DNA of 64,000 nucleotides, from contig NZ_CP119566.1 in the NCBI RefSeq assembly GCF_029277445.1, positions 4,298,854 to 4,362,853 on the forward strand, in the 5' to 3' direction. A program made the position numbers and the translations under genes. This DNA is from Pararhizobium qamdonense. Its GTDB lineage: Bacteria; Pseudomonadota; Alphaproteobacteria; Rhizobiales; Rhizobiaceae. Shown here in pieces: positions 18,126-27,109 of the stretch. A model generated the notes under the pieces. That model did no database searches. It saw only the letters and a list, made by a program, of their open reading frames with translations, and was not told where the DNA came from. Positions within the stretch are counted from its first letter, which is position 1. Every line of letters begins with the position of its first letter.

Positions 18126-19019
18126 ATGGATATCGAGGAGCTGCGGACGTTTGTGGAAGTGGCCGATGCGGGTGGCGTATCGCCTGCAGCGCGCCGGCTC
18201 GGCGTCTCCAAGTCCATCGTCAGCCGGCGGCTCTTCCGGCTGGAGGCGGAACTTGGCGTCCAGCTTCTGGCGCGCACCACCCGGGGCGCCGCTCTGACGG
18301 AGGCCGGCGAGACGTTCCGCGATTATGCCGCAAGGGTCTGCGCCGAGATCGATGTCGCCAGGGAAACGATCCTGCCTGCCGGCGCGCTTCGCGGGCGCCT
18401 GCGCGTGGCCGTGCCGCTGTCTTTCGGCCAGGCGCACTTTGCGCCCATCCTTGCCGAAATGGCGCGCCGCCACCCGCAGCTGCAAATCCACACATGCTAC
18501 AGTGATCGCTTCGTCGATCTGATCACCGAAGGATATGATTGCGCGATACGGGTCGGCTACCTTCAGGACTCTAATCTTATCGCCAGACGCGTCGGCCCCA
18601 TCTTCGGCAAGCTGGTCGCGAGCCCGGATTATATCAGGCAGCATGGATCGCCCGAGACGCCGGAGGAACTGCTGGCGCACGAGGCCCTCATGCAGGGCAC
18701 CGAAAGCTGGCAACTCACGGATGGCGGCGAAATCATCACGGTGCGCCCGCAGGGACGCTTCAAGGCGGATAACGGCGTTGCCCTCGTGGCCGCCGCCACG
18801 GCAGGGCTCGGCATCGCTTACCTGCCCGATTGCCTCACCCATGACCACATAGCCTCCGGCGCGCTTGTGCCGGTCATGACCCGTCATCCGCCGCCGCCGG
18901 CCGGCGCCTATGTCATCCGCCCGCCGGGCCAGCACCCCGCCCGCAAGATCCGCGTCCTCATCGAATTGCTGATCGAATATTGCGAACCGGCGCCAGACCT
19001 TTCCGGCACCGCCCGTTAA
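18126..19019 (+). CDS. LysR family transcriptional regulator
   Basis: A 297-residue regulator. The N-terminal winged helix reads MDIEELRTFVEVADAGGVSP then AARRLGVSKSIVSRRLFRLE; the C-terminal part is the two-lobed effector-binding domain (RLRVAVPLSFGQAHFAPIL, DCAIRVGYLQDSNLIARRV). The ATG at 18126 has GGGGAA upstream; the longer open frame from 17997 adds no homologous sequence. It probably controls the divergent isochorismatase-like gene. Confidence 0.9.
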   Translation: MDIEELRTFVEVADAGGVSPAARRLGVSKSIVSRRLFRLEAELGVQLLARTTRGAALTEAGETFRDYAARVCAEIDVARETILPAGALRGRLRVAVPLSFGQAHFAPILAEMARRHPQLQIHTCYSDRFVDLITEGYDCAIRVGYLQDSNLIARRVGPIFGKLVASPDYIRQHGSPETPEELLAHEALMQGTESWQLTDGGEIITVRPQGRFKADNGVALVAAATAGLGIAYLPDCLTHDHIASGALVPVMTRHPPPPAGAYVIRPPGQHPARKIRVLIELLIEYCEPAPDLSGTAR

Positions 19020-19147
19020 GGCAGTGCGGCGCGAAAGCTCAGACGGTCAATCCACCGCCCCCCGTTGACACCGCCATTGTTCACCGCGATAGGGTCAGGC
19101 CAAGACAGGCGCCACAGCGCCAGCCAAGCAACAACAGGAGCGTAACA

Positions 19148-19381
19148 GTGAGCGAACAGACCGTAGCCGAGGCCACAAACCGCATTTATGAATCGCTCCA
19201 GGCGGACAATGCCGACATCGATATGCACATCGCCAATCTCAAGGCAGCATTGACGCGGGAGGGCTTGAAAGAAGCCATCCTCGACCCGGCCAGGCTGGTG
19301 CAGAACAACCGTTCTGGCCGAAAACTGCTGCAGGCTTATTTTCGCCAGCGTGGCGTGACGGTGGTGTATGCGGCGGCGTGA
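19148..19381 (+). CDS. Small conserved-looking protein of unknown function
   Basis: A 77-residue, mostly helical protein starting with GTG (MSEQTVAEATNRIYESL). AGGAG sits seven bases upstream, a strong ribosome site. No hydrophobic segment or metal motif is visible. The middle (HIANLKAALTREGLKEAI) and end (GRKLLQAYFRQRGVTVVYA) look like a folded helical domain. It follows the LysR gene by 128 bases on the same strand. Function not recognised. Confidence 0.6.
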   Translation: MSEQTVAEATNRIYESLQADNADIDMHIANLKAALTREGLKEAILDPARLVQNNRSGRKLLQAYFRQRGVTVVYAAA

Positions 19382-19437
19382 CGTTGCTGGGACGAGAGAC
19401 AGATTGCCGTATGAAAAGCTGAGATGATATCAAAGTG

Positions 19438-19455
19438 CGCCCGGATTTCCGGGCG
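19438..19455. other. Short hairpin downstream of the small protein gene
   Basis: Arms CGCCCGG and CCGGGCG with a four-base loop, in the 228-bp gap between the small protein gene and the CatB-type gene. No T run follows on the plus strand, so it is at best a weak terminator. Nothing else is seen in the gap. Confidence 0.35.
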
Positions 19456-19609
19456 ATCTCAAAGTTGAGGATTAGCGTTGTCGCTTATGTTCCGGAAACA
19501 GCGGCAAGGTTGATTTCGAAGTTCGCGTTTGGCCGCTGGTTGTGACGTGTGGGATCGTCACCCTATGAGGCAGTCACATGATGCGCTCTTGTTGTGAATT
19601 TGTTGGCTC

Positions 19610-20242
19610 TCAAACCATGTTTAGCGCCACAAGGTCACCGCATTCCAGGGCCGCCAAATTCGCTTCGATTTTTTCAATGGGCCAATTCCACCAAGCTATC
19701 TCGAGAAGCTGGCTGACGATCTCGGCGGGATAGCGCATCCGGATGACCGTGGCTGGGTTTCCTGCGACAACTGCGTAAGGTGTAACGTTTCGAGCGACCA
19801 CCGACGCAGCAGCCACGATCGCGCCTGCACCGATCTGCACACCGGGCATGATCGCTGCGCCATGGCCAATCCATACATCGTGCCCGACCACGGTATCTTT
19901 CGCCGGCAGGTCTTTGTAGCCGAAGGTCTCTGGTTTGAAGATCCGGAAGGGATAGGTTGTAAAGCCCGTCATCGGATGATTGGCTGAACTTGTGATAAAA
20001 TAGCTTCCCCGGGCGATCTGGACAAATTTGCCGATGACCAACCGCTCGCGGACGTTATGGCCCAGATAGGGTGCGAGTATCCCGGCGGTGTCTTCCGGCT
20101 TTCCGGAGTGCGTGAAATAGCTGTATTCGCCGATTTCCATACGCGGATGGCTGATCACATTCTTCAGGTAGACGGTATCGCGGTACAGCGTACCTTCCGG
20201 CAGGGTGATGGGGTGCATTGCGTTTTCGTCGAGAAGAGGCAT
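19610..20242 (-). CDS. CatB-related O-acetyltransferase (xenobiotic acetyltransferase)
   Basis: A 210-residue left-handed beta-helix acyltransferase. Hexapeptide turns are visible (VVGHDVWIGHGAAIMPGVQI, GAGAIVAAASVVARNVTPY), as are the ITSSANHPM segment with the likely catalytic His and the GNPATVIRMRY end typical of the XAT/Vat/CatB group. Such enzymes acetylate hydroxyl groups of antibiotics or other acceptors; the acceptor here is unknown and resistance should not be assumed. The start is uncertain: ATG at 20242 or 20218, neither with a clear ribosome site. Confidence 0.85.
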   Translation of the reverse strand: MPLLDENAMHPITLPEGTLYRDTVYLKNVISHPRMEIGEYSYFTHSGKPEDTAGILAPYLGHNVRERLVIGKFVQIARGSYFITSSANHPMTGFTTYPFRIFKPETFGYKDLPAKDTVVGHDVWIGHGAAIMPGVQIGAGAIVAAASVVARNVTPYAVVAGNPATVIRMRYPAEIVSQLLEIAWWNWPIEKIEANLAALECGDLVALNMV

Positions 20243-20426
20243 CAAAAATACCGTTCAGTGTAAAGCCAGCGCCAATGCTAGTTTCCACCAGAACGGGAAT
20301 CCATCGCCCATCCAAAATAGTTTCATGAATAATGTGAATGGCAACCTATTCAGGGTTTCGGCTGACGCCGCTCTTGGCGCGATCCGGCCAAACGGGACAT
20401 GCGGTCCAAAGAAACCAACCCAACGA

Positions 20427-20897
20427 TCACAGCTTCGACGCCAGCACGGGCCGCTCCATCAAATAATGTGTTGATGTGGCGGCCGTTTCCAGAAAACCAT
20501 GCCTCCGGTAAAGCGTGCCGACCGGATTCCAGAGAAGATATTCCAGCCGTACGGGCAGACGCAACCCGTCGGCTAGGATGAGGCAATGGCGCAGGATTGC
20601 GGTGCCAATTCCCCGGCCACGGAATTCATTTGCGAGATAAAATTCACCGAATTGAAAATGGGCAGAGCACCGTTGCAGAGAGATTGTGCCGATCGGTTTT
20701 TCCTGAAACTCGATTTTCGAGAATGGTTTCTCCAGCATGTTTTTGCTGTGAATGCCGCGCTGGAATTCCTCGTCCCAGCCCCAATGGTGTTTGATGTGCG
20801 GACCCATCGCCTGTGTTTTTACCTGAAACGAGAATTCGCACTCGTCCGGGCCAAGCAAAGGAAATCGAATATCTGGAGCGAGGTCAGGTAACTGCAT
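20427..20897 (-). CDS. GNAT family N-acetyltransferase
   Basis: A 156-residue protein with GNAT motif A (FYLANEFRGRGIGTAILRHC), where RGRGIG binds acetyl-CoA pyrophosphate, followed by LLWNPVGTLYRRHGFLE, the typical motif B end. The acceptor is unknown. A decayed copy of its C-terminus lies 3.2 kb away at 17140-17270. No neighbour suggests a role. Confidence 0.85.
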   Translation of the reverse strand: MQLPDLAPDIRFPLLGPDECEFSFQVKTQAMGPHIKHHWGWDEEFQRGIHSKNMLEKPFSKIEFQEKPIGTISLQRCSAHFQFGEFYLANEFRGRGIGTAILRHCLILADGLRLPVRLEYLLWNPVGTLYRRHGFLETAATSTHYLMERPVLASKL

Positions 20898-20974
20898 GAT
20901 GCATGGCTACCACGAAAAACCACGATAGGACGAGGTTAGCGCGTGACGGCCAAGTTTGCTCCCGCAGCACGGCC

Positions 20975-21480
20975 TCCCCTGGCACTCTCCCAAAAAAAAA
21001 TTTCATCCCCCAAAATCCCCGCCCCCAAAACCCGTGCCATACTCACTCCCGTCCCATCACGGATACACCGGTTTGCGTTGCCGGCGAGGTGGGGCCGGTG
21101 CCCGGACGGTTTTGCGGAACGCGCGCAAAATCCCCGGGACTGCGTGAAAGGTGGTTCTCCTCCGGTTCGCCAATGAACCGGGCGTGCCGGGTTCGTCACG
21201 CCGTCTTATGACGGCCCAGGGCGAAACCCCGCCTTAGTGAAAAGCCTGGCGGATAAGCGGCCGGGCTGGGGCATTGGAGGCCTCTCCTTGAAAAAGAGTG
21301 GCGCAGAAGAACCTGAGAAGCGCGGCAAAAGACACCGAAACGGGGCACATCGCGTGTCACCTACACTTAACTACCTGAGGCACCCGATGTGCCCCGGCCG
21401 ACCCTGCCGCGCCAAAAAGCGGCAGACATTGCAGATGAGACAAACCACGGGCGATAACCGCGCCGCGTGAACGCGAAGGC
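20975..21480. other. Gene-free, hairpin-rich region; candidate structured RNA locus
   Basis: The 684-bp gap between the GNAT gene and gshB has no credible protein gene. It holds many close inverted repeats: CCCGG/CCGGG enclosing TTTTGCG/CGCAAAA (21102-21137); CCGGTTC/GAACCGG (21162-21181); GCCGTC/GACGGC (21200-21215); a perfect 12-bp pair CGGGGCACATCG/CGATGTGCCCCG (21341-21396); and CTGCCGC/GCGGCAG (21404-21425). I looked for RNase P (GAGGAAAGTCC), tmRNA (T-arm plus CCA) and SRP signatures on both strands and saw none. A G-rich tract lies at 21007-21033 on the minus strand. It could be an unrecognised RNA or decayed DNA. Confidence 0.45.
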
Positions 21481-21581
21481 GCGCCTGATCGAAACCGCAG
21501 CAGAAATCTGTATGGCGTCCCTTATGCCATTTGCTATAGACAGAAACCTCAACGATGCCCACGATCAACAGGGAATGTCTT

Positions 21582-22529
21582 ATGGCGAAAATCGTAAATG
21601 TCGCGATCCAGATGGATCATGTTTCAGGCATCAATATTGCTGGCGACAGCACGTTCGCGATGAGCCTCGAGGCGCAGGCGCGCGGCTATAAGCTCTTCCA
21701 TTACACGCCAAACCAGCTGTCTTTGCGCGACGGCAAGGTGATCGCCACCGTCGAGCCGCTGACGCTGCGCGACGTCAAGGGCGACCACTACACGCTGGGA
21801 GAGGCCGAGCGCATCGACCTGTCGAGCATGGACGTAGTGCTTTTGCGCCAGGATCCGCCCTTCGACATGGCCTATATCACCTCGACGCATCTGCTGGAGC
21901 GCATCCACCCGAAAACGTTGGTGGTCAACGATCCCGCCTGGGTGCGCAATTCGCCGGAAAAGATCTTCGTCACCGAATTTCCCGACCTGATGCCGAAGAC
22001 GCTGATCACCCGCGATCCCGCCGAAATTGCCAGCTTCCGCGCCGAAATGGGCGATATCATCCTAAAGCCGCTCTATGGCAATGGCGGCGCCGGCGTCTTC
22101 CATTCGACTCGCGACGACCGCAACATGTCGTCGCTGCTCGAAATGTTCGGCCAGATGTTCCGCGAACCCTTCATCGCCCAGGAATATCTGCCCGCCGTCC
22201 GCAAGGGCGACAAGCGCATCATCCTTGTCGATGGCGAGCCTGTCGGCGCGATCAACCGGGTGCCGGCCGAACACGACGCCCGCTCCAACATGCATGCCGG
22301 CGGCACGCCGATGCCGACGGATTTGACGGCGCGCGAAAAGGAAATCTGCGCCCGCATCGGACCGGCCTTGCGCGAGCGCGGCTTCCTGCTCGTCGGTATC
22401 GATGTGATCGGCGACGTGATGACCGAAATCAACGTCACCTCCCCCACCGGCATCCGCGAAGTCAAGAAATTCGGCGGCGCCGATATCGCAGCCCTGTTAT
22501 GGGAAGCGATCGAGCGCAAGCGCAGTTGA
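21582..22529 (+). CDS. gshB: Glutathione synthetase GshB
   Basis: GshB joins gamma-glutamylcysteine and glycine with ATP to make glutathione. The 315-residue protein has the N-terminal domain ([20 protein letters not shown]), the [16 protein letters not shown] segment, and an ATP-grasp domain with [34 protein letters not shown] and [15 protein letters not shown], where Glu and Asn bind Mg. The ATG at 21582 has AGGGAA six bases upstream. In many rhizobia gshB lies close to rsmI-yraN; here about 10 kb intervene. Confidence 0.96.
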   Translation: MAKIVNVAIQMDHVSGINIAGDSTFAMSLEAQARGYKLFHYTPNQLSLRDGKVIATVEPLTLRDVKGDHYTLGEAERIDLSSMDVVLLRQDPPFDMAYITSTHLLERIHPKTLVVNDPAWVRNSPEKIFVTEFPDLMPKTLITRDPAEIASFRAEMGDIILKPLYGNGGAGVFHSTRDDRNMSSLLEMFGQMFREPFIAQEYLPAVRKGDKRIILVDGEPVGAINRVPAEHDARSNMHAGGTPMPTDLTAREKEICARIGPALRERGFLLVGIDVIGDVMTEINVTSPTGIREVKKFGGADIAALLWEAIERKRS

Positions 22530-22655
22530 TGACAGCCCGAGCAAAGCTTTCCGCACGCCGGGGCGGCCAGCCATCCCGGCAGGCTGGCACAACCTGAATT
22601 TACCTCCATCCGTTCACGGTTGTTCTCCTTCGTTCCATTTTTACAACCTACCACA

Positions 22656-22676
22656 ACTCTTCCGTTTGTGAAGAGT
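22656..22676 (+). terminator. Possible terminator after gshB
   Basis: Stem ACTCTTC/GAAGAGT with a 7-base loop, about 130 bases after the gshB stop, followed by a T-rich stretch that lacks a clean T run. The rest of the 264-bp gap is AT-rich and probably holds the comM promoter. Confidence 0.4.
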
Positions 22677-22793
22677 GAATCTGTTCGATAATTGTTCTTG
22701 TTTTATTCCTTTTTCCGTGTAAGTTTTGAAGCCACAACCGGTTGAGGTTGCATTGGCGGGTTGTCGGCCTGCCGCGCGGCAAGAGGGACAATC

Positions 22794-24326
22794 ATGGTCG
22801 CACGTGTCAGTACGGTTGCATTTCAGGGCATAGAAGGCGTACCCGTCGATGTTCAGGTGATGGTCGCACCGGGAAAGATCGGCATGCAGATCGTTGGCCT
22901 TCCCGACAAGGCTGTCGCTGAGAGCCGCGAGCGGGTTCAGGCTGCGCTGCATGCCTCCGGCCTGTCGCTTCCCGCCAAGAAGGTGACCATCAATCTTGCC
23001 CCGGCCGATCTGCCCAAGGAGGGTTCGCATTTCGACCTGCCGATTGCGCTCGGCCTGATGGCGGCGCTCGGCGCTATTCCCGGCGATGCGCTGGATGGCT
23101 ATGTGGTGATCGGCGAACTCAATCTCGACGGCACGATTGCAGCCGTTGCCGGGGCTCTCCCCGCCGCCATGGGCGCCAATGCCGTCGGCAAGGGCCTGAT
23201 CTGCCCTTCAGAGAGCGGCGCGGAAGCGGCCTGGGCGGGATCAGAGATCGATATCCTGGCGCCGCGCAGCCTGATCGCACTTGCCAATCATTTTCGCGGC
23301 ACGCAGGTTCTGTCGCGTCCCGAACCGGCGGTGCGCGCCAGTGCTGCCAATATGCCCGATCTCGCCGATATCAAGGGCCAGGAAAGCGCCAAGCGGGCTC
23401 TGGAAGTGGCGGCAGCGGGAAACCACAACCTGTTGATGGTCGGCCCGCCCGGCTCCGGCAAGTCGATGCTGGCGGCCCGCCTGCCCTCGATCCTGCCGCC
23501 CCTGTCGCCGCCCGAGCTGCTTGAGGTCTCGATGATCCACTCGATCGCCGGACAGTTGGCAGGCGGCAAGCTGTCGGACCGGCGGCCGTTCCGCACGCCG
23601 CATCACTCCGCCACCATGGCTGCGATGGTCGGCGGCGGCCTGCGGGCCAAGCCCGGCGAGGCGTCGCTCGCGCATCATGGCGTGCTGTTTTTGGACGAAT
23701 TTCCCGAATTCACGCCGCAGGTGCTCGATGCGTTGCGCCAGCCGCTGGAGACAGCCGAGTGCATCATCGCGCGTGCCAATCACCGCGTTACCTATCCCGC
23801 CGCGATCCAGCTGGTTGCTGCGATGAACCCCTGCCGCTGCGGCATGGCCGGCGAGCCCGGCCATAGCTGTGCCCGGGGTCCGCGCTGCCTGTCCGATTAT
23901 CAGGGCCGCATTTCCGGGCCGCTGATGGACCGGATCGATATCCGCATCGACGTGCCCTCCGTCACCGCCGCCGATCTCATCCGCCCAGCCCCTGCCGAGC
24001 CCTCCAGCGTCGTTGCAAGGCGGGTGGCGCGCGCCCGCGAAATCCAGATGGACCGGTTCATCACCTTCGGCATGCCGCACATTCTCTCCAATGCCCGCTG
24101 TTCCACATCGATGATTGAAACAATGGCCGAGCCCGATGCCGGCGGGCTGCAATTGCTGCGGGATGCCGCTGAAAAAATGAAGTTTTCTGCGCGCGGCCAT
24201 CACCGGGTGCTGAAGGTCGCCCGCACGCTGGCCGATCTCGATGAAAAGATCACGGTCGGGCGCATTCATCTGGCCGAAGCGATCTCCTACCGGATCGCTG
24301 GCGAGCGGCTGACGGCAGCGGCATGA
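22794..24326 (+). CDS. comM: YifB/ComM family Mg-chelatase-like AAA+ ATPase
   Basis: ComM is a hexameric helicase that promotes branch migration during natural transformation; in many bacteria its role is unproven. The 510-residue protein has an N-terminal ChlI-type domain (MVARVSTVAFQGIEGVPVDV to about residue 190), Walker A GPPGSGKSMLAARLPSI, Walker B GVLFLDEFPEF, MNPCRCG with zinc-binding-like Cys, and a C-terminal Mg-chelatase helical domain (RGHHRVLKVARTLADL). The ATG at 22794 has AGAGGG upstream. It stands alone and is not in a competence operon. Confidence 0.93.
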   Translation: MVARVSTVAFQGIEGVPVDVQVMVAPGKIGMQIVGLPDKAVAESRERVQAALHASGLSLPAKKVTINLAPADLPKEGSHFDLPIALGLMAALGAIPGDALDGYVVIGELNLDGTIAAVAGALPAAMGANAVGKGLICPSESGAEAAWAGSEIDILAPRSLIALANHFRGTQVLSRPEPAVRASAANMPDLADIKGQESAKRALEVAAAGNHNLLMVGPPGSGKSMLAARLPSILPPLSPPELLEVSMIHSIAGQLAGGKLSDRRPFRTPHHSATMAAMVGGGLRAKPGEASLAHHGVLFLDEFPEFTPQVLDALRQPLETAECIIARANHRVTYPAAIQLVAAMNPCRCGMAGEPGHSCARGPRCLSDYQGRISGPLMDRIDIRIDVPSVTAADLIRPAPAEPSSVVARRVARAREIQMDRFITFGMPHILSNARCSTSMIETMAEPDAGGLQLLRDAAEKMKFSARGHHRVLKVARTLADLDEKITVGRIHLAEAISYRIAGERLTAAA

Positions 24327-24366
24327 GATTGTCCCGGCGACACCGTGCACGCCGTTAGTTAGGGCA

Positions 24367-24386
24367 AGCACCTCAATGAAGGTGCT
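24367..24386 (+). terminator. Possible terminator after comM
   Basis: Stem AGCACCT/AGGTGCT with a 6-base loop about 40 bases after the comM stop, followed by a weak T-rich stretch (GTTCTTTG). Confidence 0.45.
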
Positions 24387-24520
24387 GCCGGTTCTTTGAA
24401 AAAAGAATATCGATAGCTGAGCGGTTTGATCGCCCGTTTGGCAGATTCCCTTCTGCGCTGGTGGCAGCGGGTTGTCTTTCCCCGAGCACCCCACGGAAAT
24501 GGCAACGAGGGTGCGGGAGT

Positions 24521-24554
24521 GAGGATGGCGCCACCAGATTGCGGCGCCATCCTC
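24521..24554 (-). terminator. Strong hairpin just downstream of cysK
   Basis: A perfect 12-bp stem GAGGATGGCGCC/GGCGCCATCCTC with a 10-base loop, 11 bases after the cysK stop. No T run follows on the minus strand, so it may protect the 3' end or weakly terminate. A second G+C-rich stem, CACCC/GGGTG, lies close by at 24488-24513. Confidence 0.5.
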
Positions 24555-24565
24555 TTAAGGGCTTC

Positions 24566-25534
24566 TTAACCGCCAAGACCTTCGAACAGCGCTGTCGACA
24601 GATAGCGTTCGGCAAAGGACGGAATGATCACGACGATGGTCTTGCCTTCGTTTTCCGGGCGCTGGCCGATCGTGATCGCAGCTTTCAGAGCGGCACCGGA
24701 CGAAATCCCGACGGGGACACCTTCCAGGCGCGCAACGTGGCGGGCGGTCTCGATCGCCTCAGGGCTCGAAACGGTGATGATCTCGTCATAAATTTTCGTA
24801 TCGAGAATGGCGGGCGCAAAGCCGGCGCCAATGCCCTGGATCTTGTGCGGGCCGGGGGCGCCGCCAGAGAGCACAGGCGATTCGGCCGGCTCGACGGCGA
24901 TCACCTTGATCGACGGTTTCTTGCCTTTCAGCACCTGGCCGGCGCCAGTGATCGTGCCGCCGGTGCCGATGCCGGAAACGAGGATATCGACGCTGCCGTC
25001 GGTGTCGTTCCAGATTTCCTCGGCCGTCGTCTTGCGATGGATTTCCGGATTGGCCGGATTTTCGAATTGCTGCGGAATGATGGCGTCCGGCAGCGATGCG
25101 GCCAGCTCTTCGGCCTTGGCGATGGCGCCCTTCATGCCCTTGGGGCCTTCGGTCAGCACCAGTTCGGCGCCGAGCAGCGCCAGCATCTTGCGGCGCTCGA
25201 TCGACATGGTCTCCGGCATGGTGAGGATGAGCTTGTACCCCTTGGCGGCGGCGGCAAAGGCGAGTGCGATGCCGGTATTGCCCGAGGTCGGCTCGATCAG
25301 CGTCGTCTTGCCGGGGGTGATCTTGCCCTGGGCTTCCAGCGCTTCGATCATCGCCACGCCGATACGGTCCTTGACGGAAGCAATCGGATTGAAGAATTCG
25401 AGCTTGGCCAGAAGGTTGGCCTTGACGCCGTTTTCCTTGGCCAGCTTGTCGAGCCGCACGATCGGCGTATCGCCAATCGTCTCGGTGATCGAAGCATAGA
25501 CGCGGCCGCGGCCGGGCTTGCGCTGTTCTGACAT
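24566..25534 (-). CDS. cysK: Cysteine synthase A (O-acetylserine sulfhydrylase)
   Basis: CysK makes cysteine from O-acetylserine and sulfide using PLP. The 322-residue protein has the PLP Lys in [13 protein letters not shown], the substrate loop [11 protein letters not shown], the phosphate-binding [13 protein letters not shown], and [11 protein letters not shown]. The ATG at 25534 has GGAGAG a few bases upstream; the frame extends further but without homology. The next genes upstream encode amino-acid-type exporters, which in E. coli include cysteine-pathway exporters, so a link to thiol export is possible. Confidence 0.95.
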   Translation of the reverse strand: MSEQRKPGRGRVYASITETIGDTPIVRLDKLAKENGVKANLLAKLEFFNPIASVKDRIGVAMIEALEAQGKITPGKTTLIEPTSGNTGIALAFAAAAKGYKLILTMPETMSIERRKMLALLGAELVLTEGPKGMKGAIAKAEELAASLPDAIIPQQFENPANPEIHRKTTAEEIWNDTDGSVDILVSGIGTGGTITGAGQVLKGKKPSIKVIAVEPAESPVLSGGAPGPHKIQGIGAGFAPAILDTKIYDEIITVSSPEAIETARHVARLEGVPVGISSGAALKAAITIGQRPENEGKTIVVIIPSFAERYLSTALFEGLGG

Positions 25535-25667
25535 GGTGCTCTCCCTTTTCTCATCAGTTGCGGGGAGAATAGGGGCAAAGCCGCTGGCTTGCCAGAGTGT
25601 CATTCGCCAGCACCTTGTTCCTGTTGGAAAAAACGATCTCGGAACCGGCAGTTACGGAACGATTTTT

Positions 25668-26285
25668 TCAGGCGGCACGGGTGGCGATGTAGGCGGCCGT
25701 CGTTCCGATGATCCCGGCGGCAATCCTGTTCAACGACTTCAATGCCCGTGGCTGCTTGAGAAGCAGCCGTGCCCGCGACGCGAGCAGGATATAGGGGATG
25801 AGCACCGCCATCAGCACGGTAAAGGTTGCCATCAAAAGAACGGCATAGTCGTTGAGGCCGATCTGGTGAACGTCAATCAAGGTCGGCACCAGCGCCACAT
25901 AGAACAGCATGGTCTTCGGATTGCCAAACGTCACCAAAAGGCCGGACAGGAAGGACATGCCCATGCTGGTGCTTTTCTTGGCCTGGATATCCTGCGGCAA
26001 AAGCCCGGCGGTCCAGAGCTTGTAGGCAATATAAACCAGATAGAGCGCGCCAAGGATCTTGATGATCATGAAGGTGGTGGTGAAGGTCTGCGCAACCAGC
26101 GCCAGCCCGAGGATCACCGCAGTCAGATAGACGATATCGCCAAGCACGAGGCCAAGCCCCATGAAGAAGGTCTCGCGGAAGCCGGAGCCCAAAGCCCGCG
26201 CGACGATCGCGGTCATGCCGGGCCCGGGGATCGCGGCAGCAATGAACAGCGCGGTACAATAGGCAAAAAGCGTGGCGAGGCTCAT
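25668..26285 (-). CDS. LysE family amino-acid exporter
   Basis: A 205-residue membrane protein with six hydrophobic segments. The N-terminus has the family signature AAAIPGPGMTAIVARALGSG, and the middle has SGLLVTFGNPKTMLFYVAL. The ATG at 26285 has GGAGC upstream. LysE/RhtB proteins export basic amino acids, homoserine, threonine or cysteine derivatives; the substrate here is not known. It lies 133 bases from cysK on the same strand and is divergent from a second LysE gene. Confidence 0.88.
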   Translation of the reverse strand: MSLATLFAYCTALFIAAAIPGPGMTAIVARALGSGFRETFFMGLGLVLGDIVYLTAVILGLALVAQTFTTTFMIIKILGALYLVYIAYKLWTAGLLPQDIQAKKSTSMGMSFLSGLLVTFGNPKTMLFYVALVPTLIDVHQIGLNDYAVLLMATFTVLMAVLIPYILLASRARLLLKQPRALKSLNRIAAGIIGTTAAYIATRAA

Positions 26286-26439
26286 TTCGGCTCCGTTGAT
26301 AGGCAAGCGCAATATCTAACCGTTTTTGTCCAGGCGGGCAATTCGTACGGCATTGATCCAGGTGACAGTTCCCGCTAATTCAACATCTCGTCACGGACCG
26401 GGATTTCCGCCCGCCAGCGTTTCAGGGGAGACGTCCTTC

Positions 26440-27072
26440 ATGCCCGCAGCAGCCAGCCTTGCAGCCTTCGCCCTTGTTGCGCTCGGCATGGTGCTGACGC
26501 CAGGCCCGAACATGATCTACCTGATTTCGCGCTCGCTCTGTCAGGGGCCGATGGCGGGGCTGACCTCGCTCATCGGGGTCGCGCTCGGCTTTCTCGTCTA
26601 TATGCTGTCGGCGGCTTTCGGCATCACCGCGCTGCTGCTGGCCGTGCCTTATGCCTATGATGCACTGCGCATCGGTGGCGCGCTCTATCTGCTTTATCTC
26701 GCCTGGCAGGCGGTGCGTCCCGGCGGGCGGTCGGCGTTCGAGATGCGAAACCTGGCAAAGGACCCGCCGCAGCGCCTGTTCCTCATGGGCTTTGCGACAA
26801 GTCTGCTCAATCCGAAGATCGCCGTTCTCTATCTTTCGCTGCTGCCGCAGTTCATCGATCCGGCGCTCGGGCACATCTTTTTTCAGTCCATCGTCTTCGG
26901 AACGATCCAGATCGTCACCAGCGTCACCGTCAACGCCCTGTTCGTGCTGACCGCAGGCTCGATCGCAGCCTTTCTTGCCAGCCGTCCGGCCTGGCTTTCA
27001 GTGCAACGCTGGCTGATGGGCGGCGTGCTCGGCGCGCTTGCGGTCCGCATGGCGATGGACAGCCGGCGCTGA
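26440..27072 (+). CDS. LysE family amino-acid exporter
   Basis: A 210-residue LysE/RhtB protein: FALVALGMVLTPGPNMIYLI at the N-terminus, six hydrophobic segments, and MGFATSLLNPKIAVLYLSLL in the middle. AGGGGAG lies nine bases before the ATG. It differs clearly from the exporter at 25668-26285, so the two are not a recent duplication. The isochorismatase-like gene follows after 37 bases and may share its message. Confidence 0.88.
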   Translation: MPAAASLAAFALVALGMVLTPGPNMIYLISRSLCQGPMAGLTSLIGVALGFLVYMLSAAFGITALLLAVPYAYDALRIGGALYLLYLAWQAVRPGGRSAFEMRNLAKDPPQRLFLMGFATSLLNPKIAVLYLSLLPQFIDPALGHIFFQSIVFGTIQIVTSVTVNALFVLTAGSIAAFLASRPAWLSVQRWLMGGVLGALAVRMAMDSRR

Positions 27073-27109
27073 CCACATCCCTTTTTCGACACCAAAACAG
27101 AGCATAGCC

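Noticed and set aside
20975..21480. RNase P RNA, tmRNA or SRP RNA in the hairpin-rich gap
   Set aside because: None of the core sequences (for example GAGGAAAGTCC or a T-arm followed by CCA) was seen on either strand; kept only as an unidentified candidate.
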